From RCIO01 sp040880025 (GTDB lineage Bacteria > Pseudomonadota > Alphaproteobacteria > Rhizobiales > Rhizobiaceae): a stretch of 64,000 nt of DNA. Where the stretch lies: NCBI GenBank assembly GCA_040880025.1, contig JBBDJD010000010.1, positions 186,001 to 250,000 on the forward strand. Direction: 5' to 3'. Positions 35,702-44,057 of the stretch are shown one piece after another; positions within the stretch are counted from its first letter, which is position 1, and every line of letters starts with the position of its first letter. The position numbers and the translations under genes are program-made. Under the pieces are notes generated by a model. The model was not told the DNA's origin. It made no database searches and saw nothing but the letters and a program-made list of their open reading frames with translations.

Positions 35702-36805
35702 GTGCCGCCCCCGGCTGAATTCACTCCCGAAACATTCGACGATCTGCCCGGTTGGGCCGATGACGACCACCTTGCAGCCTTTGCGGCATTTCGACGGTCT
35801 GCCATTCACGCCGAAAGCAAGCCTTACCGCAGCGGCTCGCTGGGGGTTCGGGCCGAAGCCTTCCGGCCGGCCTTCGCGATTGCGCTCGCAGCGAGCAACG
35901 TTGGAGCGGCCGAGGCGCGTGACTTCTTCGAGAGACATTTTCGCCCCTTCTTGGTACGTCCGGGCGGCGTAACCACCGGATTCGTCACCGGCTTTTACGA
36001 ACCGGAGGCTGCGGCATCGCGAACCCGTACGGAGGAGTACCGATTTCCGATCTACGCCCGCCCGCCCGATCTGATCGACATTGACGACCGCAATCGTCCC
36101 TGGGGCATGGAGGCGGCCTGCCGCTTTGGACGCATGGGCGACCCAGAACCGGTCGAATATTTCGACCGCCGCGAAATCGAAAGCGGCATGCTTGCCGGCC
36201 AGGGCCTCGAACTCGCGTGGCTGGCCGACAGGGTCGATCTCTTTTTCATCCACATTCAGGGCGCGGCAAGGCTCGTTCTGCCGGACGGCGACGTGATGCG
36301 CATCACCTACGCTGCCAAAAGCGGACATCCGTTTACGGGCATCGGGCGGGTTCTGGCCGAATTGGGCGAAATCCCGCTTGATCAGGTGACGATGCAGACC
36401 ATTCGCGCGTGGCTTGCGGCAAACCCGGCCCGCCTCGATGAAATCCTGTGGCAAAACCGGTCCTTCATCTTTTTCAGGGAACATCCGGTCGAGGACGAGG
36501 GATTGGGACCAGTTGCCGCTGCGAAAGTTCAACTCACCGCTGGCCGGTCGATGGCGGTCGACCGTCTGCTTCACACTTTCGCGACGCCGGTCTTCATCCA
36601 CGCACCGACGCTGCGTGCCTTCGGAACCGACGGGTTCCGCCGCCTCATGATCGCGCAGGATACAGGGTCGGCCATCATCGGATCCGCACGCGGCGACCTC
36701 TTCACCGGCTCGGGGCATGAGGCCGGCCAGATTGCCGGGGTCATCCGCCACGATGCCGATTTTCATGTGCTCGTCCCGACCGAACTCGCGGAGACCTGGA
36801 TATGA
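35702..36805 (+). CDS. mltA: Membrane-bound lytic murein transglycosylase A
   Basis: The protein cuts peptidoglycan to anhydromuropeptides. The 3D and MltA domains are seen in LPGWADDDHLAAFAAFRRSA, VTGFYEPEAAASRTRTEEYRFPIY, FFIHIQGAARLVLPDG and QDTGSAIIGSARGDLFTGSG (double-psi barrel with catalytic Asp). The start is uncertain. I give the GTG at 35702, just after the timA stop. The frame stays open back to 35600 and a CTG overlaps the timA stop. No lipobox is visible. Confidence 0.9.
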   Translation: MPPPAEFTPETFDDLPGWADDDHLAAFAAFRRSAIHAESKPYRSGSLGVRAEAFRPAFAIALAASNVGAAEARDFFERHFRPFLVRPGGVTTGFVTGFYEPEAAASRTRTEEYRFPIYARPPDLIDIDDRNRPWGMEAACRFGRMGDPEPVEYFDRREIESGMLAGQGLELAWLADRVDLFFIHIQGAARLVLPDGDVMRITYAAKSGHPFTGIGRVLAELGEIPLDQVTMQTIRAWLAANPARLDEILWQNRSFIFFREHPVEDEGLGPVAAAKVQLTAGRSMAVDRLLHTFATPVFIHAPTLRAFGTDGFRRLMIAQDTGSAIIGSARGDLFTGSGHEAGQIAGVIRHDADFHVLVPTELAETWI

Positions 36806-37353
36806 GCCGAAAGGCGGTGAAAAAGCTGAGCGCCGAGGATCGCATCCTCTGGAGCCGCGTAGCGCGCACGGTGACGCCGCTTGCTGCCGACCGGTTCGTT
36901 CCCGACGAAGAACCGGAACCTGCCGACACCAAGCCGCCGCCCGGCAAGGCCCGAAAACAGACCGCACTGCCCGTTTCCGAGCAGCAGCCTCCGCCAACAA
37001 CCCCGCGTTCGCCAGGCGCGCTCGACCTGAAGACCCGCGGACGCATCGCCAAGGGACGGGTTTCGCTCGACGCGCGTGTCGACCTGCACGGCATGACCCA
37101 GGCGGAAGCCCACGGGCTGCTTCTGTCGTTTCTGCACCGTGCTCACGCTAGCGGTCTGAAGCATGTTCTGGTGATTACCGGCAAAGGGTCTTCGCCGGCG
37201 AGCGAGGGCGTGCTGCGGCGCGCCGTCCCGGCCTGGCTGGCCACCGGGCCGTTTCGTGCGCTGGTCAGCGGCCATGCGGCGGCAGCGCGCAATCACGGTG
37301 GCGACGGCGCCCTCTATGTGCGGCTGCGACGCAAACCGGGCGAGGGGCCTTGA
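36802..37353 (+). CDS. Smr domain protein (MutS2-like C-terminal domain)
   Basis: The 183-residue protein has a long variable, proline-rich N-terminal half and a C-terminal Smr domain: VDLHGMTQAEAHGLLLSFL (DLHG), HVLVITGKGSSP (with GKG) and LRRAVPAWLATGPFRALV. Smr domains cut or bind branched DNA, and some act on RNA and ribosomes. Translation is coupled to mltA (ATGA) and to the following regulator (TTGA). Confidence 0.92.
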   Translation: MSRKAVKKLSAEDRILWSRVARTVTPLAADRFVPDEEPEPADTKPPPGKARKQTALPVSEQQPPPTTPRSPGALDLKTRGRIAKGRVSLDARVDLHGMTQAEAHGLLLSFLHRAHASGLKHVLVITGKGSSPASEGVLRRAVPAWLATGPFRALVSGHAAAARNHGGDGALYVRLRRKPGEGP

Positions 37354-37712
37354 CGCCCTTCGGCGAGAAATTGCGGCAATTGCGCCGCCAGCGCGGCGTG
37401 AGCCAGAAGGATATGGCCCGCGCGCTTGGCGTCAGTGCGGCGTACCTTTCGGCCCTCGAACATGGTCATCGCGGTGCGCCAAGCTGGGCCATGACGCAGA
37501 AGATCATCGGCTATTTCAACGTGATCTGGGATGATGCGGAGGAATTGCAGCGGCTCGCCGCCAGTTCCGATCCGCGCGTGTTGGTGGATACGGCGGGACT
37601 TTCGCCAAGGGCAACCGAACTCGCCAATCTCCTCGCTGCGTCCATCGGAGCGCTTGGCGACGAAGAGGTCGAGGAACTGCTCAACTTGCTGCGCGAAAAG
37701 AATTCGCGCTGA
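37350..37712 (+). CDS. Xre-type helix-turn-helix regulator
   Basis: A 120-residue protein that starts with TTG, overlapping the Smr-gene stop (TTGA). The N-terminal helix-turn-helix is FGEKLRQLRRQRGVSQKDMARALGVSAAYLSALEHG, read in pieces, with the recognition helix near residues 25-35. The C-terminal half is helical and acidic (DEEVEELLNLLREKN), probably for dimerisation. Targets are unknown. It ends the timA-mltA-Smr-regulator series. Confidence 0.88.
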   Translation: MTPFGEKLRQLRRQRGVSQKDMARALGVSAAYLSALEHGHRGAPSWAMTQKIIGYFNVIWDDAEELQRLAASSDPRVLVDTAGLSPRATELANLLAASIGALGDEEVEELLNLLREKNSR

Positions 37713-37780
37713 CAATTGTCGGAAACGCCTCCGCTCTCCCGTCCTGGGACATATCAACCCTGGGCAACGGGAGAATACCG

Positions 37781-38173
37781 ATGAACGAGAAAATGAACAT
37801 GCGCCTTGGCTGGGTCCTGAGCGGACTATTTGCGGCATTCATGCTGTTTGCGTCGGTCGCGCCGAAATTGGCGGGCGCAGCGATTGCCGACGACACGATG
37901 CGGCAGCTTGGATGGCCGGACGACTTTGTCCTCATGATCGGCCTGATCGAGCTCGGCTGCGTTCTGCTCTATCTCTACCCGCGCACAAGCATGCTCGGCG
38001 CGGTGCTGACGATGGGTCTTCTCGGCGGCGCGATGGCGACCCAGATCCGCGTCGGCAACCCGCTGTTCAGTCATATCCTCTTCAGCATCTATCTTGGCGT
38101 ATTCATGTGGGGCGGCGTGTGGCTGCGCGACCCGGCGCTGCGCGCCATCTTTCCGTGGCGCGGGCGCTTCTAG
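37781..38173 (+). CDS. DoxX-like family membrane protein
   Basis: The 130-residue protein has four predicted membrane segments: LGWVLSGLFAAFMLFAS, FVLMIGLIELGCVLLYLY, MLGAVLTMGLLGGAMAT and ILFSIYLGVFMWGGVWL. The pattern is that of the DoxX-like (DUF4870-independent) group, but the function is unknown. An SD-like GGGAG precedes the ATG by 9 bases. It stands between the regulator and the convergent DUF1402 gene. Confidence 0.82.
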   Translation: MNEKMNMRLGWVLSGLFAAFMLFASVAPKLAGAAIADDTMRQLGWPDDFVLMIGLIELGCVLLYLYPRTSMLGAVLTMGLLGGAMATQIRVGNPLFSHILFSIYLGVFMWGGVWLRDPALRAIFPWRGRF

Positions 38174-38178
38174 GCTGC

Positions 38179-39141
38179 CTAGGGGAAAAGCGCTTTCAGC
38201 TCGTCCAGCTTTTCGTTGACGAGCCAGCCATAGTAGTTTTCCTGCGGCATTCGCGGCGCTTGCCCGCGGCGTTTCCGGGCAATGTTTTCCGCCTTCAAAG
38301 CGCTGGCCCGGGCTTCGGGCTCGCCAACATTGTAGAGCGTGGCGGTAACGCCGGGGTTCTTCGAAATGTCGTATCCGGCGACGCGGTGATAGGCGTCGAT
38401 CGCCGTTTTCAGCGTCGCGGCGACGTAGGGCAGCGACAGGTCGGGATCCATGATCGTGTTGTAGACCTCGGCGGGCCGCCTGTGATCGAGCCTGGGCAGC
38501 CCGGAAACCTTGTTGACGACGTCGCCCATCTGGAGCGCGGTAAGCGGGTTCAGTTGCCCGATGCCGAAGGTCTGTCCCGCATAGAACGGCTGGAAGAACA
38601 CCGCGCCGAAACGATCGTTCGGGAACGTCTTGCCATCGACCGTCTTGCCGCGGAACTGCTCGTTCCAGACGATTTCCCGGCAGGTCCAGATGTCATAGCT
38701 GCCGGAAAGCTGGTCGCATTTGGCGAATTCTGGCCGCTTGACGAAATCGCCGACCTGTTCCCCTGCATAGCTGAAGGTCACAGCGCTCTTCAGATAGGAG
38801 ATCGCCTTGACGTAATAGGTCTGGAGCCTGTCGTAGACGTCGACATTATAGGTGTGTTCGCCCACGATCGCTCCAACGATATGGATCGGATCAATGCCGT
38901 ACCGCTTTGCCGTCTTCTCGATCTTGCCGCGCAGCTTGTCATCCTCGCGCAACAGGGTGAGGACGCGGTTGTATTTGGCTTCGTAAGTCGTCTGGGCCGA
39001 CCGCGTGCGGCTGGCGGATCCGTAGGGGATTTCGGGCTGCCTGGCGTTGCGGTTTCCCTCCGGCACGAGAATCGCGGCGCTGCCGGTACCAAGGCTGAAG
39101 CCAAGATAGACCAGCAAAAGCAGCGCCGCCCGCAATGTCAT
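38179..39141 (-). CDS. DUF1402 exported protein (lytic transglycosylase-like)
   Basis: The 320-residue protein has a signal peptide (AALLLLVYLGFSLGTGSAA) and the DUF1402 region characteristic of Rhizobiales. GIDPIHIVGAIVGEHTYNVD has a Glu placed as in transglycosylase SLT domains, and FGIGQLNPLTALQMGDVV looks like the SLT motif GxxQxxPxTA. RRPAEVYNTIMDPDLSLPYVAATL and ATLYNVGEPEARA follow. A peptidoglycan-cleaving role is therefore likely but unproven. Converges on the DoxX gene, 5 bases away. Confidence 0.85.
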   Translation of the reverse strand: MTLRAALLLLVYLGFSLGTGSAAILVPEGNRNARQPEIPYGSASRTRSAQTTYEAKYNRVLTLLREDDKLRGKIEKTAKRYGIDPIHIVGAIVGEHTYNVDVYDRLQTYYVKAISYLKSAVTFSYAGEQVGDFVKRPEFAKCDQLSGSYDIWTCREIVWNEQFRGKTVDGKTFPNDRFGAVFFQPFYAGQTFGIGQLNPLTALQMGDVVNKVSGLPRLDHRRPAEVYNTIMDPDLSLPYVAATLKTAIDAYHRVAGYDISKNPGVTATLYNVGEPEARASALKAENIARKRRGQAPRMPQENYYGWLVNEKLDELKALFP

Positions 39142-39284
39142 GCTTCACCTCAGGCCAGAATGAACGGAACGCCGCAAGTTAGAAATTGCCGGCGAACATG
39201 TCGACCCGACTATTGGCACATTTCGGCAGGTCGCGCCGAAAAAACCGCGCGCTGCCTGCCGGTGGAATCGATGGAGCTGGCCTT

Positions 39285-40595
39285 TTACAGGATGAATCGC
39301 GACAAATCTGTGTTCTTGGCGAGGTCGCCCACATTCTTGTTCACATATTCGGCATCAATCTGGAATTCCTTCTCGCTGCTGTCGGGCGCGTTGAAGGAAA
39401 TGTCGTCGAGAACCCGCTCCATCACCGTCTGCAGCCTGCGGGCGCCGATGTTTTCCAGGCTCGCATTGAGGTCGACGGCAATGCCGGCCAGTGCCTCGAT
39501 GGCATCGTCGGTGAAATTGAGCGTCAGCCCTTCGGTCTGCATCAGTGCCACATACTGCTTGATCAGGCTCGCCTCCGTTTCGGTGAGGATACGGCGGAAA
39601 TCGTCCTTCTCCAGCGCCCGAAGCTCGACCCTGATCGGCAGCCGGCCCTGGAGCTCAGGCAAAAGGTCCGATGGTTTCGAGACATGAAACGCGCCCGACG
39701 CGATGAACAGGATGTGGTCGGTCTTGATCTGCCCGTATTTGGTGGCGACCGTTGTGCCTTCGACGAGCGGCAGCAGATCGCGCTGCACGCCCTCGCGGGA
39801 CACGCCGGCACCCATGCCGCCGTCACGCGCCGCGATCTTGTCGATCTCGTCGAGAAACACGATTCCGTCATTCTCGGCATTGGACAGCGCCTGCTGAACC
39901 ACTGCGTCCTCGTCCAGCAGCTTGTCGGACTCGTCGTCGATCAGCATCGCGTATGATTCCTTGACGGACGTCTTGCGCGTCTTGGTGCGCTGACCGCCCA
40001 TCGCCTTCTGCAGCATGTCGTTGATGTTGAGCACGCCGATATTGGCGCCCGGCATGCCCGGCACTTCGAAATTGGGCATGCCGCCGCCGGAATCGGCCAC
40101 CTCGATCTCAATCTCGCTGTCGTCGAGTTCATTGTCGCGCAGTTTGCGGCGGAATGATTCGCGCGTCGCGGGGCTGGCCGTCTTGCCGACCAGCGCATCG
40201 AGCACACGCTCTTCCGCATTCATGTGAGCGCGGGCCTTCACGTCCTCGCGCATCTTTTCGCGCACCAGGCCGATGGCGACCTCGACCAGATCACGGATGA
40301 TCTGCTCCACGTCGCGGCCGACATAACCGACCTCGGTGAACTTGGTCGCCTCAACCTTGATGAACGGCGCGCCGGCCAGCCGCGCCAGCCGGCGTGATAT
40401 CTCGGTCTTGCCGACACCGGTCGGTCCGATCATCAGGATGTTCTTCGGCATCACCTCCTCGCGCATGGCGCCTTCAAGCTGCTGCCTGCGCCAGCGGTTG
40501 CGCAGCGCGATCGCGACGGCGCGCTTGGCGTCTTTCTGGCCGATGATGTAGCGGTCGAGCTCGGAAACGATCTCGCGCGGGGAAAAAGTGGTCAT
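39285..40595 (-). CDS. hslU: ATP-dependent protease ATPase subunit HslU
   Basis: The 436-residue AAA+ unfoldase has the substrate region RYIIGQKDAKRAVAIALRNRWRR, Walker A GPTGVGKTEISRRLA and Walker B FLDEIDKIA. The family-specific I-domain is present (EIEVADSGGGMPNFEVPG), as is the C-terminal tail ending SRFIL, which docks into HslV. It unfolds substrates for HslV. The ATG at 40595 overlaps the stop of the acetyltransferase gene (ATGA). Confidence 0.98.
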   Translation of the reverse strand: MTTFSPREIVSELDRYIIGQKDAKRAVAIALRNRWRRQQLEGAMREEVMPKNILMIGPTGVGKTEISRRLARLAGAPFIKVEATKFTEVGYVGRDVEQIIRDLVEVAIGLVREKMREDVKARAHMNAEERVLDALVGKTASPATRESFRRKLRDNELDDSEIEIEVADSGGGMPNFEVPGMPGANIGVLNINDMLQKAMGGQRTKTRKTSVKESYAMLIDDESDKLLDEDAVVQQALSNAENDGIVFLDEIDKIAARDGGMGAGVSREGVQRDLLPLVEGTTVATKYGQIKTDHILFIASGAFHVSKPSDLLPELQGRLPIRVELRALEKDDFRRILTETEASLIKQYVALMQTEGLTLNFTDDAIEALAGIAVDLNASLENIGARRLQTVMERVLDDISFNAPDSSEKEFQIDAEYVNKNVGDLAKNTDLSRFIL

Positions 40596-41134
40596 GTGCG
40601 GTGCTCGTTTGGGTTCAGGCCGTGCTGCATGAGCAGGACGCCCTCGGTCTTGCCCTGAAGGTGCGGAATCGGGCTGTAGCCCGCCTTTTCATAGGCCCGC
40701 ACGGCACGGCGGTTGTCCGGGTCCGGATCGATGATGATGGTCTTGAAGCCCTCTTTGCGGAGCATACGGGTGAAGGCGTCGAGCGCGGCCGAGCCGATGC
40801 CCATCGAGAGCTTGTCGGGATCGCCGATTGAAAGGTCCACGCCGATCGCTTCCGAGGGAAACTCCATCAGCCAGGGATTGTCCTTCACCCAAGTCTCGTT
40901 CTGGTGATGGCCGATATGCCAGTACTGGATGTAGCCGACCAGCTCGCCTTCGAGCATGATGACAAAGGGCCGCGTGGTGTCGCGCCCTTCCACCATGTCC
41001 TTGATGAACCCGAGTTCCTCTTCCGGGTCGCCCCACCATTCGCGCATGTGCGGACGGCCGAACCACTCCGCAAGCATGCCGTAGTGAGCCGGCCTCACCG
41101 GTTCGAACGTGATGAGGCGGCTGTCACTCGGCAT
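40592..41134 (-). CDS. GNAT acetyltransferase, AAC(6')-like
   Basis: The ATG at 41134 gives 180 residues. GYIQYWHIGHHQNETW and GVDLSIGDPDKLSMGIGSAALDAFTRML (GNAT motif A) with IDPDPDNRRAVRAYEKAGY match the aminoglycoside 6'-N-acetyltransferase-like / siderophore-type group. It is sandwiched between hslV and hslU with overlapping codons on both sides, so it is co-translated with the protease subunits. No proof exists that it acts on them, and its substrate is unknown. A TTG start at 41149 is possible. Confidence 0.88.
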   Translation of the reverse strand: MPSDSRLITFEPVRPAHYGMLAEWFGRPHMREWWGDPEEELGFIKDMVEGRDTTRPFVIMLEGELVGYIQYWHIGHHQNETWVKDNPWLMEFPSEAIGVDLSIGDPDKLSMGIGSAALDAFTRMLRKEGFKTIIIDPDPDNRRAVRAYEKAGYSPIPHLQGKTEGVLLMQHGLNPNEHRT

Positions 41135-41672
41135 CGAGCGTTTCCACAATGATGTTGTGGTTGGTGTAGACGCAGATTTCCGATGCGATCTGCATGGCGC
41201 GGCGGGCTATCGCCTCCGCGTCCATGTCTGTGTCGATCAACGCGCTGGCTGCCGCGAGTGCGTAATTGCCGCCTGAGCCGATCGCCATCACCCCGTGTTC
41301 GGGTTCCAGCACGTCGCCGGTGCCGGTGAGCGCCAGCGTGACCGATTTGTCGGCGACCAGCATCATCGCTTCGAGCCGCCGCAGATAGCGGTCTGTGCGC
41401 CAGTCCTTGGCAAGCTCCACACAGGCCCGCATGAGCTGGTCGGGATATTGTTCGAGCTTGGATTCCAGGCGTTCCAGAAGCGTGAAAGCATCCGCAGTCG
41501 CGCCCGCGAAACCGGCAATGACATTGCCCTTGCCCAGCCGCCGCACCTTGCGCGCATTGCCCTTCATGATCGTCTGGCCCAGGCTCACCTGGCCGTCGCC
41601 CGCGATCACCACCTTGTCGCCCTTGCGAATGGTCACGATAGTTGTGGCGTGCATGGATTGCTGTTCGCTCAT
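41124..41672 (-). CDS. hslV: ATP-dependent protease peptidase subunit HslV
   Basis: From the ATG at 41672 the protein has 182 residues. The sequence HATTIVTIRKGDKVVIAGDGQVSLGQT contains the N-terminal nucleophile Thr that is exposed after processing. GKGNVIAGFAGATADAFTLLERLE and ALTGTGDVLEPEHGVMAIGSGGNYA are conserved. It forms the double-ring chamber of HslUV. Longer upstream starts enter the intergenic gap with hisB. First gene of the unit. Confidence 0.98.
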   Translation of the reverse strand: MSEQQSMHATTIVTIRKGDKVVIAGDGQVSLGQTIMKGNARKVRRLGKGNVIAGFAGATADAFTLLERLESKLEQYPDQLMRACVELAKDWRTDRYLRRLEAMMLVADKSVTLALTGTGDVLEPEHGVMAIGSGGNYALAAASALIDTDMDAEAIARRAMQIASEICVYTNHNIIVETLDAE

Positions 41673-41848
41673 AAGCGTCTCCGGAACGGGCGGCGCGTAC
41701 AGGCCGGGAAATTGCGTTGGCCGCTTATGTATGCGCCCCACGCCTGATTGCAAACCGCGCACGCTCTGTTTCGCAGGTGCAGCATGGTTCTGGATATTGG
41801 CCGGCTTGCCTGATATTACGCGGACGCATTTCAATCGGGATTGAAGCC

Positions 41849-42460
41849 ATGGCCTCCGCCGAAACGGCGCGGCGCGCGAGCGTCGAGCGCAAGACCAGGG
41901 AAACGGCGATTGCCGTCAGCGTCGAACTCGACGGCTCCGGCCGCTCCGAGATCGCAACCGGTATCGGGTTTTTCGATCATATGCTGGAGCAGCTTTCCCG
42001 CCATTCACTGATCGATATGATGGTGAAGGCCGACGGCGACCGCCATATCGACGATCACCACACGGTTGAGGACACCGGCATCGCCATCGGGCAGGCGCTG
42101 GCGCAGGCGCTGGGCGAGCGGCGCGGCGTGACCCGCTACGCCTCGATCGATCTCGCCATGGACGAAACGCTGACGCGCGCCGCCGTCGACCTCTCCGGCC
42201 GGCCCTATCTGGTCTGGAACGTCACCTTCCCGTCGCCGAAGACCGGGACGTTCGATACCGAGCTGTTCCGCGAGTTCTTCCATGCACTGGCGCACAATGC
42301 CGGCATCACGCTGCACATCGCCAACCATTATGGCGACAACAGCCACCACATCGCCGAGACCTGCTTCAAGGCGGTGGCGCGTGTGCTGCGCACGGCCTGT
42401 GAAATCGATCCGCGCCAAGCGGGTGCGATCCCGTCCACCAAGGGAACACTGAACGGATGA
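41849..42460 (+). CDS. hisB: Imidazoleglycerol-phosphate dehydratase
   Basis: The ATG at 41849 gives 203 residues of the dehydratase domain only, without the phosphatase domain of E. coli HisB. The two metal-binding histidine motifs are DDHHTVEDTGIAIGQA and NSHHIAETCFKAVA. It performs the sixth step of histidine synthesis. Divergent from hslV across 176 bases and first gene of the histidine series in this window. Confidence 0.98.
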   Translation: MASAETARRASVERKTRETAIAVSVELDGSGRSEIATGIGFFDHMLEQLSRHSLIDMMVKADGDRHIDDHHTVEDTGIAIGQALAQALGERRGVTRYASIDLAMDETLTRAAVDLSGRPYLVWNVTFPSPKTGTFDTELFREFFHALAHNAGITLHIANHYGDNSHHIAETCFKAVARVLRTACEIDPRQAGAIPSTKGTLNG

Positions 42461-42469
42461 GGTTCTGAA

Positions 42470-42943
42470 ATGGCGAGCTATGTCGTCATGGAACCGGTGC
42501 GAAAAGGCGGCAGCGGGGAAGCGCGCTTCATCCGCGATGGTTTCGCCCTGCTCGGCCTGCTGTTCCCGTTCTTCTGGCTTTTGTGGCACCGCCTGTGGAT
42601 CGAGGCGGTGGTGGTTTTCGCCGTGCTCTTGTGCATCAGCACCGCGGGCGAGCTGAGCGGCTGGACGCTGACCGCCATGCTGCTTTCGTTCCTGGTCTCA
42701 CTCTATGTCGGCCTGGAGGGGTCGGCGCTGCGGCAATGGGCCCTGCGCCGGCGCGGCTGGCGCGACAGCGCGGTCATCGACGCGACCGATGAGGACGAGG
42801 CGATGACGCGCTATTTCGCCGATGGCGATCGCGTGGCGGGCTATGCCCATGCGCACAGCGCACCGACGACATCCCGCGTTGCTCCGCCCCCTGCCGCCGG
42901 CGGTCCGGCGCTTGGGCTTCTGTCCTATCCGACACGGCACTGA
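42470..42943 (+). CDS. DUF2628 membrane protein
   Basis: The 157-residue protein begins ASYVVMEPVRKGGSGEARF, typical of DUF2628, and has about three membrane segments between residues 25 and 85. The C-terminal tail is cytosolic, acidic then rich in Ser/Pro/Ala. Function is unknown. It sits between hisB and hisH in this and other Rhizobiales, which suggests shared expression rather than a histidine function. Confidence 0.88.
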   Translation: MASYVVMEPVRKGGSGEARFIRDGFALLGLLFPFFWLLWHRLWIEAVVVFAVLLCISTAGELSGWTLTAMLLSFLVSLYVGLEGSALRQWALRRRGWRDSAVIDATDEDEAMTRYFADGDRVAGYAHAHSAPTTSRVAPPPAAGGPALGLLSYPTRH

Positions 42944-42945
42944 CC

Positions 42946-43596
42946 ATGCGCGTTGCGATCATCGACTACGGGTCGGGCAATCTGCGATCCGCCACCAAGG
43001 CCTTCGAGCGCGCCGCGCGCGAAGCCGGCATCGGCGCGTCCATCCAGCTGACGGATGACGCACAAACCGTGCGCGGCGCCGACCGTATCGTGCTGCCTGG
43101 CGTCGGCGCCTATGCCGACTGCCGCGCGGGTCTCGACGCGGTGCCGGGCATGGTCGAGGCGATCGAGGAGGTGGTGATCGCGAAAGGCCGGCCCTTCCTC
43201 GGTATCTGCGTCGGCATGCAGCTGATGTCGGAACGCGGGCTGGAAAAGACGACAACCAGCGGTTTCGGCTGGATTGCCGGCGATGTCGTGGAAATGACGC
43301 CCGACGATCCGGCGCTCAAGATCCCGCAAATCTGCTGGAACACGATCGATCTGCTTCAGCCGCATCCGCTCTTCGACGGCATTGCGACCGGACCGGACGG
43401 CCTGCACGCCTATTTCGTGCATTCCTACCACCTCGCAGCGGCGAACGCCGAAGACCTGCTCGCCACCACCGACTATGGCGGTCCGGTGACGGCCGCCGTC
43501 GCGCGCGACAACATGGCCGGCACCCAGTTTCACCCCGAGAAGAGCCAGAAGCTTGGCCTCGCGCTGATCACCAATTTTCTGAGGTGGACGCCATGA
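42946..43596 (+). CDS. hisH: Imidazole glycerol phosphate synthase glutaminase subunit HisH
   Basis: The 216-residue class I glutamine amidotransferase has IVLPGVGAYADC, the nucleophile Cys in FLGICVGMQLM, and the His-Glu dyad in AGTQFHPEKSQKLG. It supplies ammonia to HisF. The ATG lies 3 bases after the DUF2628 stop. It overlaps the next gene (ATGA). Confidence 0.98.
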   Translation: MRVAIIDYGSGNLRSATKAFERAAREAGIGASIQLTDDAQTVRGADRIVLPGVGAYADCRAGLDAVPGMVEAIEEVVIAKGRPFLGICVGMQLMSERGLEKTTTSGFGWIAGDVVEMTPDDPALKIPQICWNTIDLLQPHPLFDGIATGPDGLHAYFVHSYHLAAANAEDLLATTDYGGPVTAAVARDNMAGTQFHPEKSQKLGLALITNFLRWTP

Positions 43597-44057
43597 CCGG
43601 CCCGGCGCTTCCGGCCAATTTCCGATGGGCTGCGATGGTGCCGGAGCTCGTCGTCTCGAATCTCGGTGAAAGCCTCAGGTTCTGGCGAGGCCTGCTTGGG
43701 TTCGAAATAGCCTATCAGCGGCCTGAAGCAGACTTTGCCTACCTTTATCTGGCCGAGGCGCAGATAATGCTGGCCGAGCGAGGGGGCATGGCGCGGTGGC
43801 TGCCCGATGAATTGACCAGACCCTATGGCCGCGGCTTGAATCTCCAAATCACCGTAGATGATCTGGAGGCGCCGTTGTTGCGGCTGCGTGAACAAGCATG
43901 GCCGCTTTATCTCGACGTTGAAGAGGCTTGGTACCGGGCCGGACCCGTAGAGACCGGCCTCCGCCAATTCGCCGTTGCCGATCCGGATGGGTATCTCGCC
44001 CGTCTGAGCAAACCGCTTGGCCAGCGGCCATCTGACCCGAAGGCGGGCCAAGAATGA
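43593..44057 (+). CDS. VOC-superfamily (bleomycin-resistance-like) protein
   Basis: The ATG at 43593, preceded by GAGG, gives 154 residues. VPELVVSNLGESLRFWRGLLGFEIAY and NLQITVDDLEAPLLRLREQAW are the paired beta-alpha-beta modules of the vicinal oxygen chelate fold, and FAVADPDGYLARLSK ends the second. It resembles bleomycin-binding proteins, which bind and sequester the drug. It is embedded between hisH and hisA with 4-base overlaps on both sides, which is unusual for a resistance gene. Confidence 0.9.
   Translation: MTGPALPANFRWAAMVPELVVSNLGESLRFWRGLLGFEIAYQRPEADFAYLYLAEAQIMLAERGGMARWLPDELTRPYGRGLNLQITVDDLEAPLLRLREQAWPLYLDVEEAWYRAGPVETGLRQFAVADPDGYLARLSKPLGQRPSDPKAGQE

Noticed and set aside
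35495..37000. A 501-codon minus-strand frame opposite timA, mltA and the Smr gene
   Set aside because: No recognisable domain, no start context, and fully covered by real genes.
37531..39687. A 718-codon plus-strand frame across the regulator, DoxX and DUF1402 genes
   Set aside because: It overlaps three supported genes in other frames, and its composition is that of a shadow frame.
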